Under the pieces are notes generated by a model, which searched no databases, was not told the origin of the DNA, and saw nothing but the letters and a program-made list of their open reading frames with translations. From Phycisphaerae bacterium (lineage in GTDB: Bacteria > Planctomycetota > Phycisphaerae > UBA1845 > PWPN01): DNA of 39,578 bases. Below are positions 15,755 through 23,099 of this stretch, one piece after another (positions within the stretch are counted from its first letter, which is position 1; each line of letters begins with the position of its first letter). The DNA is taken from positions 1-39,578 of the forward strand of contig JAAXZI010000066.1 in NCBI GenBank assembly GCA_012719955.1, written 5' to 3'. The position numbers and the translations under genes are program-made.

Positions 15755-17728
15755 ATGAGCTTCTTTATCCCTACGGGCGCAACCGGCAACGGGCTGAGCC
15801 TGGCGACCTTCGGCCGGTCCGGCGAGTTGATGGGTTTTTTCTATCCACGCATCGACTTCGCCCAGAACGTCCGCGAAGGCATGTGGGGAGTGCGGTTTCC
15901 GCATCGCCCGGAGCACGAGGCCTTCCTGTGGTGTTTTGAGCCCTGCTGGCGCGTGAGTCAGGCGTTCGAGCCTGCCAGCAACGTTCTCGTGACCAGCCTG
16001 ACGCACAGCGACCTGGAGCTGTCTATCGAGATCACGGACGTGTTGCCGACCGGCGAACACGGCCTGCTCCGGCGGATCGTCCTGCATAAGGGCGAGCATA
16101 TCGGCCCGGTTCAGTTCGTGCATTACTTCCGCCTGTCGGTCGGAGACGTGGCCGAACGCAACGGCGTGCTCGTGTTGTCGCATGCCAACGCCGTGGTGCA
16201 GCATTTCCGTGACATCGCCATCGCGGTCAGCGCCAGCAAGCCGCTGGCGGCGAGCTGCCATTCGCTCCAGGGCGGGGGAGAATCGCCCACCAAGGTGGCC
16301 ATGCGCCGAGGGCACTTCAGCACCCACGGGCAGGCCATTGGCCGAACGGACTTCTGCGTGGCATTTGAACCCGTGTCCGGCGCGGACTGGGAGGCGACAC
16401 TTGCGGTGACCGGCGGGTCGAGCCGGGCGGCCGCCATCGAGACCGCCCAGCGCGTGCTGGCGTTGGCTTTCGCTGACGTCCTGCGCACCGCCAGGGCCCG
16501 ATCGAGCCAGGAGCTTGACGCCGCCGGCCCATGCACCGTCACCGACCTGACCGACGCCTTTGAACGGGCGGTTATCTCGCTTCATGATCTGTTTGATGCC
16601 ACCACCGGCACCTTTGTCGCCGCGCCCGAATTCGACCCCGGCTTCGAGCTCTCCGGCGGTTACGGATACTGCTGGCCGCGGGACGCCGCCGTTTGCGCCT
16701 TGACCATGCAGCGCATCGGCTATCCGAACCTGGCCCGGAGGTTTTTCGAGTGGACGGCGCGCACGCAACTGCCGACCGGCCACTGGTATCAGCGCTATTG
16801 GACGGATGGCAGCGAGGGACCCTCCTGGTGTGTCCACGACGGCGAGATTCAGCTCGACCAGACCTGCGCCCTGCTGCACGCGGCCGGCCAGTTCGCCCGC
16901 AACCTGGGTGGGGCGGCACGCGGATTTATCGAGTCCTATCGGCCGACCGCCGAGCGCGCGACGCGGGCCATTCTCGAACACATCGATCCGTCCACCAGCC
17001 TGCACCGCAAGGCGACCGACCTCTGGGAGAACAGCCTCGGGGCGTTTCCTTATACCCAGGCGGCGGTCATCGCTGCCTTGCGCGAAGCCGAAGAGGTATT
17101 TGCCATTGAGCCCGAGCGCACCGGAGCGGCGGTCCGTGCCCGCCTGCGCGAACGGCTGATCGCGACTTTCTGGCAACCCGACAGCCAACGTTGGCTCCGG
17201 CGGATTACTCCCGAGGGGCACCCCGACGGCACGCTTGATTCATCGGCCATGGGCATCATCGACCCCTGGGAAGTCCTGGATCTTCGCCAGCCTGAGGACC
17301 GCATGTTGGCCGCGCAGACCCTCGACGGCATCAGCCGCGACCTGCGCTCCCAGGTCAAGGGTGGGGGGGCCGTGCTGCGCTGCCAGGGGGACTCGTACAT
17401 GGGAGGCGGGCCGGGCTGCGTCAATACGCTCTGGCTGGCTGTCTGCCGGCTGCGGTTGGCGGCCACCACCACCGACCAGCAGGAGCGCAGCCGTCAGCGC
17501 GCCCTGGCCATGGAGAATCTCCAGATCGCCCTGGCCAACACCAGCCCGACAGGTCAACTGCCCGAGCTGATCCCCAAGATCCTCTTTGAATACTGGGCGG
17601 CCCCCCATGCGTGGGCTTGTGCGTTGTTGATCGAAGCCGTGATGGCCCTGCGCGCCCTGGACCAGCGGGAACTGACGCCGTTTGACGTGGAACGCCTGCG
17701 CGTGAGACGGCGGGCGCCATCGCATTAA
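15755..17728 (+). CDS. GH15 glucoamylase-like glycoside hydrolase
   Basis: The product is a 657-residue GH15-family enzyme. Members release glucose from alpha-linked glucans or cleave trehalose by an inverting mechanism. The N-terminal beta-sandwich domain (to about residue 250) leads to an (alpha/alpha)6 barrel. Visible motifs are GGYGYCWPRDAAV near residue 305, WCVHDGEIQLDQT near 360 and DLWENSLG near 422, where the Glu is the likely catalytic acid. The C-terminal segment WAAPHAWACALLIEA holds the family's late conserved block. There is no signal peptide, so it should act in the cytoplasm on glycogen, trehalose or similar glucans. AAAGGA lies about 15 bases before ATG 15755. It has no obvious partner gene. 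Confidence 0.9.
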   Translation: MSFFIPTGATGNGLSLATFGRSGELMGFFYPRIDFAQNVREGMWGVRFPHRPEHEAFLWCFEPCWRVSQAFEPASNVLVTSLTHSDLELSIEITDVLPTGEHGLLRRIVLHKGEHIGPVQFVHYFRLSVGDVAERNGVLVLSHANAVVQHFRDIAIAVSASKPLAASCHSLQGGGESPTKVAMRRGHFSTHGQAIGRTDFCVAFEPVSGADWEATLAVTGGSSRAAAIETAQRVLALAFADVLRTARARSSQELDAAGPCTVTDLTDAFERAVISLHDLFDATTGTFVAAPEFDPGFELSGGYGYCWPRDAAVCALTMQRIGYPNLARRFFEWTARTQLPTGHWYQRYWTDGSEGPSWCVHDGEIQLDQTCALLHAAGQFARNLGGAARGFIESYRPTAERATRAILEHIDPSTSLHRKATDLWENSLGAFPYTQAAVIAALREAEEVFAIEPERTGAAVRARLRERLIATFWQPDSQRWLRRITPEGHPDGTLDSSAMGIIDPWEVLDLRQPEDRMLAAQTLDGISRDLRSQVKGGGAVLRCQGDSYMGGGPGCVNTLWLAVCRLRLAATTTDQQERSRQRALAMENLQIALANTSPTGQLPELIPKILFEYWAAPHAWACALLIEAVMALRALDQRELTPFDVERLRVRRRAPSH

Positions 17729-17770
17729 GATGTGAAGGCATTTCCCGTTTTTCACGATAAACGGTGCATC

Positions 17771-18031
17771 ATGCATTACGGCAGGATTTCAGGTTGGTTT
17801 CTGCTGGTAGGTACGGCCTCGGCGGTGCTGATGACCCTGCTGGAACCCGGCTGAGGCGATCCGCGTGGCGCCCTTGGAGGGTGCCTTTCAGTCCTGTGCC
17901 TGCCGGCAGCTCTGCTCATCAGCCTGATTGGCATTGCGCAAGATCAGGATAAGAGGCTTTCATTTCTCGTGGCGATCCTGAGCGGCTGCGTCATCGCCCT
18001 CGGAATGCTGAGCTCGGCCTGGCCCTGTTGA
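17771..18031 (+). pseudogene. Small membrane-protein frame interrupted by an in-frame TGA
   Basis: From ATG 17771 one frame reads 27 residues with a hydrophobic segment (SGWFLLVGTASAVLMTLL). A TGA follows at 17852-17854. The same frame then continues for 58 codons with two further hydrophobic segments (CLPAALLISLIGIA and FLVAILSGCVIALGML) before TGA 18029-18031. Continuity of frame and of membrane character across the stop suggests a single three-helix protein of about 86 codons broken by a nonsense change. No ribosome site is clear. Alternatives are two tiny proteins, chance, or UGA readthrough, for which there is no supporting element. Confidence 0.45.
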
Positions 18032-18201
18032 ATCAGGCATGTAAGCTTTGCCCTCATAAGAGCTTGAGGTCTTCTCGGGCCGGAAGGCTGCAATTTGGGG
18101 AGCATCAGACCCACCCTGCAAAGAATGCACCCTTGCTCAGACTACAGAACCTCCGGAAAACAATGCACTTGCCGCCGTGCTGCCCTTCGGCAACTTCTTT
18201 A

Positions 18202-18221
18202 TTGCAGCATAGTTGCTGCAA
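18202..18221. promoter_or_regulatory. Perfect palindrome overlapping a -35 element
   Basis: TTGCAGCA (18202-18209) and TGCTGCAA (18214-18221) form a perfect 8-bp inverted repeat around TAGT. The right arm contains the proposed -35 hexamer of the response-regulator promoter. This geometry is typical of a repressor or autoregulator operator. The binding protein is unknown. Confidence 0.5.
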
Positions 18222-18240
18222 GCCAGGAATAGGGTAGAAT
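18213..18240 (+). promoter_or_regulatory. Candidate sigma-70 promoter for the response regulator
   Basis: TTGCTG (18213-18218) and TAGAAT (18235-18240) are separated by 16 bases. They lie about 200 bases upstream of the response-regulator start, giving a long leader with several small inverted repeats, for example GGCGAC/GTCGCC around 18257-18290. Confidence 0.45.
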
Positions 18241-18444
18241 ACTTTAATCCACTCAGGCGACCCCCTATGGCGCAAGATGCGGCCTGTCGCCGGCTTTCAC
18301 GTTCTTAGCACACGATAGGACTCGGAGGGGACATCCGGATAGGTGTCGCCGAGTGCAGGGACAGGTCCGGCTGATACTCTGCATTGTGCCGGCCGGCTTA
18401 CGGCCGCTTTGAAATCTTCGGTCGCATTCGGTTTGGAGCTGACC

Positions 18445-19164
18445 ATGCGAATTCTTCTCATCGAGGACAACCCGGCGATCACCGCACTGATCCACGAGGG
18501 ACTTGCTCACCAGGATTATGAGCTGGAAACGGCCTCGACAGGCGGCGAAGGTGAAGAGCGAGCCGCCAGCGGCCAGTATGACGCTATCATCCTGGACATC
18601 CTGCTGCCCGACCGCAACGGTATCGAGGTTTGCAAGAACCTCCGGGCCCGCGGGATCCGAACGCCCATCCTCATACTGACGGCCTTGACCAATACGCTGG
18701 ACAAGGTGGCAGGGCTCGAGGCGGGCGCGGATGATTACCTCACCAAGCCCTTTGAAGTAGAGGAGCTGTCTGCGCGGCTCCGGGCCCTGGTGCGGCGGGG
18801 AGGCAGTGAAGGTCCGCTGTCGTTGCGTTTCGACGATCTCGAAATGAACCTCGTGCGGCGGATGGTCACCCGCGGCGGTCAGAAGATTCGGTTGACCAAC
18901 AAGGAATTCGACCTGCTCGAATACTTGATGCGCAACGCGGAGCGCGTACTCACCCGGGATGACATCGGCCGGCATGTCTGGGACATGAACTTCCAGAGCG
19001 ACAGCAATGTCATTGACGTATACATTTCCATGCTGCGCCGCAAAATCGATCGCGACTTCCCCAAGCCGCTTATCCAGACGGTCATCGGCAAGGGCTACAA
19101 GCTGGGCCACCCGGAGGAAGACAGCGGCTCGGAGATGAACGTTCAGCAAGCCACCTCGGCGTAA
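18445..19164 (+). CDS. OmpR/PhoB-family response regulator
   Basis: The product is a 239-residue two-component transcription factor. The receiver domain (1-115) has the acidic pair E7/D8, phospho-acceptor D51, T79 and K101. The C-terminal winged helix (about 130-225) has the family signature, including TNKEFDLLEYLMRNAERVLTRDD and VDVYISMLRRKID-type text. ATG 18445 has GGAG 7 bases upstream; the frame is open to 18343 but that extension has no receiver content. No histidine kinase is adjacent, so the partner is unknown. A palindrome at its promoter suggests autoregulation, as is common in this family. Confidence 0.95.
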   Translation: MRILLIEDNPAITALIHEGLAHQDYELETASTGGEGEERAASGQYDAIILDILLPDRNGIEVCKNLRARGIRTPILILTALTNTLDKVAGLEAGADDYLTKPFEVEELSARLRALVRRGGSEGPLSLRFDDLEMNLVRRMVTRGGQKIRLTNKEFDLLEYLMRNAERVLTRDDIGRHVWDMNFQSDSNVIDVYISMLRRKIDRDFPKPLIQTVIGKGYKLGHPEEDSGSEMNVQQATSA

Positions 19165-19552
19165 CGCGCGCATTGAATCAGGCCTGTTCAACCGGGTCGG
19201 CGCCGCTTCCGGAGGGCGGCGCTGGCCCACTGTCTTTGGGGAGCGAAGCGCCATCGGAACGACACGCCTGGCCCCGGCTTTCAACGCCTCCAGTTGCGCG
19301 GGGCATAAAACGGATCCCAAATGATGAATCGTCTGCGTCGGGTGGCCCACCTCCTGTGACCTTTGCGAATCTGTTGGGGCAATGCCGGCGCTTCTACCAC
19401 GTCGGGTGGCCCACCTCTTCCAGAGGTGGGTTCACGATTTGGACAACTGACAAGGGTACCGACGGCATCAACCGCACGCCCGACTGAAGCCGGAGATGTG
19501 TTTGTCGCTCAGGTAATTGCCAGTGGCCCCGAGAGGGGCCAGGTGAGAGTAG

Positions 19553-19581
19553 CCACCAGTGCAGCGAAGCGGAACTGGTGG
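19553..19581 (+). repeat. Hairpin repeat with AGCGAAGCGGA loop, copy 1
   Basis: CCACCAGT and ACTGGTGG form an 8-bp stem around GCAGCGAAGCGGA. The second copy at 19695-19723, on the other strand, has the same loop except its second base class (GGAGCGAAGCGGA) and a stem changed at two pairs in a compensating way. Confidence 0.75.
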
Positions 19582-19694
19582 TTGCGGGTGCCCGGCGCAC
19601 AAGTCCCCGCCCCGGCCGGGGCGGGGTGAAATGCTGGTGAGTGGTCTCACGCCGCCTCTGCCGGGGCGGCAGGAAAGATGGGGCGGGCTCCGAA

Positions 19695-19723
19695 CCACGG
19701 GTTCCGCTTCGCTCCACCCGTGG
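19695..19723 (-). repeat. Hairpin repeat with AGCGAAGCGGA loop, copy 2
   Basis: Read on the minus strand, CCACGGGT and ACCCGTGG form an 8-bp stem around GGAGCGAAGCGGA. Compared with copy 1, two stem positions differ on both arms so that pairing is kept. The two copies form an inverted pair 113 bases apart, like REP-type elements. Confidence 0.75.
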
Positions 19724-19916
19724 CTACGTTCTCGCCGCCCCTGCGGGGCGTGTGTCCACCTGAAGGTGTGGTGGCAAACGCCGGCCGGCCGAAGCCGGCC
19801 AGCCGGCCCGCCATTGCCCGGTCAGAGAATCAAACGTCATAAGCGGGGTAACAGAGGTGCCGGCATTGCACCAACAGATCCGCAAACGTCATCAGAGATG
19901 GTGGGCGCGAAGATTC

Positions 19917-19983
19917 AAACGATCAACAGCGCGAGGACCGACAATCAGGGCAGGAACCCGCCCAGGTCTGCAACGGAAACCGT
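19917..19983 (+). repeat. Dispersed repeat, copy 2
   Basis: This 67-base segment begins AAACGATCAA and ends TCTGCAACGGAAACCGT. It is the partner of the inverted copy at 11617-11682, 8.2 kb to the left. It ends just before the 3' end of the ABC exporter gene. Confidence 0.8.
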
Positions 19984-20008
19984 CTTATTACTCACCGCCA
20001 AGGCGAGC

Positions 20009-22216
20009 TCACGCGTTCTCTTCCGCGCTTCCGCCGTTGCTCTTGAATTGGGCTTCGTAGAGCCGACTGTACAGCGGGCAAGTCGTCAATAGCTCGTCGT
20101 GCGGACCGACGGCCACGATCTGGCCGTCGTTCATGACCACGATGCGGTCAGCGTTGCGCACCGTGCTGTAGCGGTGGGCGATCACAAACGCGGTACGGCC
20201 CTTCAGGAAGCTCTCGAGCGCCGCGTGGATCTTCATTTCCGATTCCGGGTCCACCTGCGCGGTGGCCTCGTCGAAGATGAGGATGGGGGCGTTACGCAGG
20301 ATGGCCCGGGCGATGGCAATGCGCGGACGCTGCCCGCCGGAGAGCGTGGCGCCATGCTCGCCGACCACCGTGTCATAGCCTTCGGGCATCTGGCGGATAA
20401 ACTCGTCGGCGAAGGCCTTCTCGGCCGCGGCCCGCACCTCGGCATCGGTGGCCGTGGGCAACCCATAGGCGATGTTTGCCCGGACGGTATCCGGAAAAAT
20501 CACGCTCTCCTGGGCAATGAGGCTGAACTGTTCTCTGAGGGATCGCAGTGACACCTCGTTGATGTCCTGCCCGTCGAAGAGGATGCGCCCCTGACCGATG
20601 GGGAAGAAGCGAGGCAGCAGGCTGACCAGCGTGGTCTTGCCGGAGCCATTGGGACCGACCAGAGCGATGATCTCGCCTTTCTTCACGGTGAGATTGATGT
20701 CGCGCAGTGCCGGTCGGTTGGATTCGGGATAGGTATAGCCCACGTTCTCGAAAACGATGGTGTCCTTGAGCGGCCGGACGCGTGGCTTGCCGGTGTCCTG
20801 GCTGAACTCATTGGGCCGGTCGAGAACCTCGAACACGCGATCGGCGGCGGCGCTGGCCCGCTGGATCTTCGGGTAGACCGTCGTCAGTTTGCGTATCGGA
20901 TCGAAAACTGCCGCCATACACACCACCAGGGCCAGGAAGCCCGGGATTTCTTCCTCGACGCCCTCCGTCAGGATGCTGTGGCCAAAGTACAGGATGGCCA
21001 CCACGACCGCTCCGAAACCCAGCATCTCCAGGAAGGGCGAGGCCAGGGCTTCGGTTCGGCCCATCTTGAGCTGGTGGCCCAGGGCCCTGCGGTCCATTGA
21101 GAAGAGACGCCGCCGTTCGTAGTGCTCGCCGTTGTAGGCTTTCACCACGCGCATGCCGGTCAACGTGCTTTCCAGCGCCCCGAGGATCTGGGAATAGGTC
21201 ATCAGCAGTTTGCGGTTGGACCGGCGGATTCGCTTGCCGAGCTTGCGAATCACCGCCAGTGCGATGGGAGCCGCCACCATGACCATGATGGTCAGCCGCC
21301 AGTCCACCGCCAACGCAACACACAAAGCGCCGAGCGCTTTAAAGGGCTCGGTGACGATTTTCTCGAAGAAATTCAATAATCCGCGGAAGATCTCCTGTGT
21401 GTCCTGGGCGAAGCGGCTCAACGTATCCGTGGCGTTACGGCTGAAATGTGAGAGCGGCAGCCGCAGCACCTGGGCGTAAAGATGCCGTCGCACGTCCATG
21501 ATCGTCCGGCAGTTGACGATGCAGGCCAGGTACTCGGCGGAGAAACGGGCGATGTTGCCGAGAGTGACAACCACCCCCAGCAGGCCCAGGACGATCAGCA
21601 GGGTTCGCCAGCGCTGATGAGGCTCCACTCCGCCGGGCAGGTAGGCCAGCGCGCGGCGCAGGGCCGTGTGGTAAAACTTCGCCGGCTTCGCGGTCACGAC
21701 GGTTTCCTGGGGTTGGCTGTTCGGGCCGTGCGTCGGATCGATGAATCGGATTCTCAGCGTCGTCGCCTCGGCCAGGATGGGTAGGACATCCACGGCCGTG
21801 CCCTCCTTGTCATTCACCGCAAGGATGAACTCGTTGCCGTCCAGCTTGGTGGTCCCATTGCGAAGCGGCGAAGAAGGGGGGATAACCCTAAACTGTGCCG
21901 TACGGGCTTTAATGCCAGGAAACTCCTGATCCCGCACGGGGTTATAAACTCCGATGGTGCAGTTGAGACGTTTTTCCGTCACGTATTGATCGACCGAGCC
22001 ATGCAGCCCCTGCGGCCGAATGAGCACGGTCAGAATCGGCAGGATGGAGCCCAGGCTGGCCGAGTAGGTGGCCGCCATGAACATGATGCAACCCAGGGCT
22101 GGGAAGAGGTATCGCTTTTGCTTCCAGACGTACCCCAGCAGCCGGATAAAGGGTTTGAGCGATGTATTCTGGCCCGGCCGGTCTTTCCGGGAATGCTTTT
22201 TCGTGTCTATGTCCAT
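20009..22216 (-). CDS. MsbA-type ABC exporter with large extracytoplasmic insertion
   Basis: The product is a 735-residue half-transporter (membrane domain then ATPase), well above the roughly 580 usual for MsbA. After the first membrane helix (about residues 37-66) comes an insertion of about 135 mostly polar residues (67-203) before helix 2 ([15 protein letters not shown]). The ATPase has Walker [11 protein letters not shown]-loop [10 protein letters not shown], signature [14 protein letters not shown], Walker [13 protein letters not shown] and an H-loop histidine in VIAHRYST. Two usual motifs are altered: QRQR to QRPR, and the D-loop SALD to AQVD. ATG 22216 is chosen because the longer open frame upstream is antisense to the Nudix gene. 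It probably exports a lipid or lipid-linked molecule. No clear ribosome site is seen. Confidence 0.88.
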   Translation of the reverse strand: MDIDTKKHSRKDRPGQNTSLKPFIRLLGYVWKQKRYLFPALGCIMFMAATYSASLGSILPILTVLIRPQGLHGSVDQYVTEKRLNCTIGVYNPVRDQEFPGIKARTAQFRVIPPSSPLRNGTTKLDGNEFILAVNDKEGTAVDVLPILAEATTLRIRFIDPTHGPNSQPQETVVTAKPAKFYHTALRRALAYLPGGVEPHQRWRTLLIVLGLLGVVVTLGNIARFSAEYLACIVNCRTIMDVRRHLYAQVLRLPLSHFSRNATDTLSRFAQDTQEIFRGLLNFFEKIVTEPFKALGALCVALAVDWRLTIMVMVAAPIALAVIRKLGKRIRRSNRKLLMTYSQILGALESTLTGMRVVKAYNGEHYERRRLFSMDRRALGHQLKMGRTEALASPFLEMLGFGAVVVAILYFGHSILTEGVEEEIPGFLALVVCMAAVFDPIRKLTTVYPKIQRASAAADRVFEVLDRPNEFSQDTGKPRVRPLKDTIVFENVGYTYPESNRPALRDINLTVKKGEIIALVGPNGSGKTTLVSLLPRFFPIGQGRILFDGQDINEVSLRSLREQFSLIAQESVIFPDTVRANIAYGLPTATDAEVRAAAEKAFADEFIRQMPEGYDTVVGEHGATLSGGQRPRIAIARAILRNAPILIFDEATAQVDPESEMKIHAALESFLKGRTAFVIAHRYSTVRNADRIVVMNDGQIVAVGPHDELLTTCPLYSRLYEAQFKSNGGSAEENA

Positions 22217-22342
22217 GGGCGGGTATGATACAGGCAACGGTTTAGACCGGCCAATGGGTGGATTTAGCCGCTGACAAAGAGAAGACGACCCTTCTAAAGT
22301 GATGCACTCCGGTTTAGGGGTGGGAATTGGGGCGCGAGGAAG

Positions 22343-22768
22343 ATGCTCATGGCCAGGCAAGAGAGTCCTCCGGTGATGGCATGTGCCGTCGTTGAGCAGA
22401 CGCGCGATGGCATGCGCGAGGTGCTGATCGGCCGGATTCCCAATCAGCCCTACAAGGGCCAGTGGACGTTTCCCGGCGGGCCGGTCGAGCGGGGAGAGGC
22501 GCCGGAAGCCGCCCTCCGACGGGCGTTGGAGTGCCTTCTGGGGCTCAAGGTGGAGGTCCGCTTCGGCCAACCGCCGTTCGACCTGCCCTGGGATGATGTT
22601 ATGATGAGGTGGCGATTCTACTTTTGCGAAGGCCGGGCAGAGGATATTCGAAATACCCATTTTTCCGAAGTTCGCTGGGTGCAACTGGGATCGTTAAGGG
22701 AATATGAATTTGATCCTGTCGCCCAGCAGGTGGTGGACTGGCTGCTGGAGCAGCGAGAGACGCGGTGA
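22343..22768 (+). CDS. Nudix-fold protein with degraded catalytic box
   Basis: The product is 141 residues with the overall Nudix pattern: WTFPGGPVERGE, then a helix, then a C-terminal WLLEQ. Aligning residues 46-68 to the Nudix box GX5EX7REUXEEXGU keeps G46, E52, R60 and G67. The REUXEE core reads R60-A-L-E-C-L65, so all three core glutamates of REUXEE are replaced (by A61, C64 and L65). Hydrolysis of nucleoside diphosphate derivatives by the standard mechanism is therefore unlikely, and a binding or regulatory role is possible. ATG 22343 has GAGGA close upstream. It diverges from the ABC exporter with 126 bases between them. Confidence 0.8.
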   Translation: MLMARQESPPVMACAVVEQTRDGMREVLIGRIPNQPYKGQWTFPGGPVERGEAPEAALRRALECLLGLKVEVRFGQPPFDLPWDDVMMRWRFYFCEGRAEDIRNTHFSEVRWVQLGSLREYEFDPVAQQVVDWLLEQRETR

Positions 22769-22858
22769 CCCGGCCGGTGAGCAGCCCCCGGCCAGTGGGC
22801 AGTGTCCCGGCTGGTGGAGCAGTGAGTCCCGGCCGGTGAGGTGCCGGCCCTGGTGGCG
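22768..22858. repeat. Degenerate tandem repeat (CCCGGCCGGTGAGCAG type)
   Basis: Directly after the Nudix stop are about five diverged units of 16-22 bases: CCCGGCCGGTGAGCAG, CCCGGCCAGTGGGCAG, CCCGGCTGGTGGAGCAG, CCCGGCCGGTGAGGTG and GCCGGCCCTGGTGGCG. It resembles the degenerate arrays at 1-110 and 1217-1314 in style but not in sequence. Confidence 0.7.
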
Positions 22859-22919
22859 ATAGGGGACCGCCGGCCGCCCGGGCTGCCCAAGCTGGGTGAT
22901 GGCAGGGCATTTTTGAGGT

Positions 22920-22950
22920 TTGCCTTACCGGCCGGTTGTGTTACTATAAT
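22920..22950 (+). promoter_or_regulatory. Candidate promoter of tRNA-Pro
   Basis: A consensus TATAAT lies at 22945-22950, 73 bases before the tRNA. The best -35 candidate is TTGCCT at 22920-22925, with a long 19-base gap. Confidence 0.4.
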
Positions 22951-23023
22951 GCCGTTAATCCGGGCCACGACGGGTGAACGGCCGGTACAAAGCCCGGCCG
23001 CTACGGCAGGCCCGGTGTATGAA

Positions 23024-23099
23024 CGGGGCATAGCTCAGCCTGGACTAGAGCGCTTGACTGGGGGTCAAGAGGTCGCTGGTTCGAATCCAGTTGCCCCGA
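23024..23099 (+). tRNA. tRNA-Pro (anticodon GGG)
   Basis: The cloverleaf is complete. The acceptor stem is CGGGGCA (23024-23030) with TGCCCCG (23092-23098), followed by discriminator A. The anticodon stem CTTGA/TCAAG encloses the loop CTGGGGG, giving anticodon GGG. The T arm reads CTGG-TTCGAAT-CCAG. C1-G72 is typical of bacterial tRNA-Pro. CCA is not encoded. A Rho-independent terminator follows at 23116-23150. The phage recombinase frame on the opposite strand runs into this gene. Confidence 0.96.

Larger units (their letters stand above)
19165..20008. other. Long noncoding spacer packed with hairpins and repeats
   Basis: These 844 bases have no convincing gene. They contain a GC hairpin just after the response regulator (GCGCCGC 19200-19206 with GCGGCGC 19216-19222), GGTGGCCCACC words at about 19340 and 19404, GGCCCC-GAGA-GGGGCC near 19524-19539, a CCCCGCCCCGGCCGGGGCGGGG palindrome near 19606-19628, two related hairpins (19553-19581 and 19695-19723) and the dispersed repeat at 19917-19983. 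Overlapping open frames here are by-products of high GC. Confidence 0.65.

Noticed and set aside
17852-17854. Selenocysteine codon in the small membrane protein
   Set aside because: The residue context is not redox-like, no SECIS-type hairpin was seen just after the TGA, and no sel genes are present. A nonsense change is simpler.
19559-20092. 177-codon open frame in the spacer before the ABC gene
   Set aside because: It runs through palindromes and dispersed repeats, has no start signal, and overlaps the 3' end of the exporter gene.
22217-22684. N-terminal extension of the ABC exporter across the Nudix gene
   Set aside because: The extra ~156 codons have no membrane or ABC content and lie opposite a gene with a Nudix pattern.
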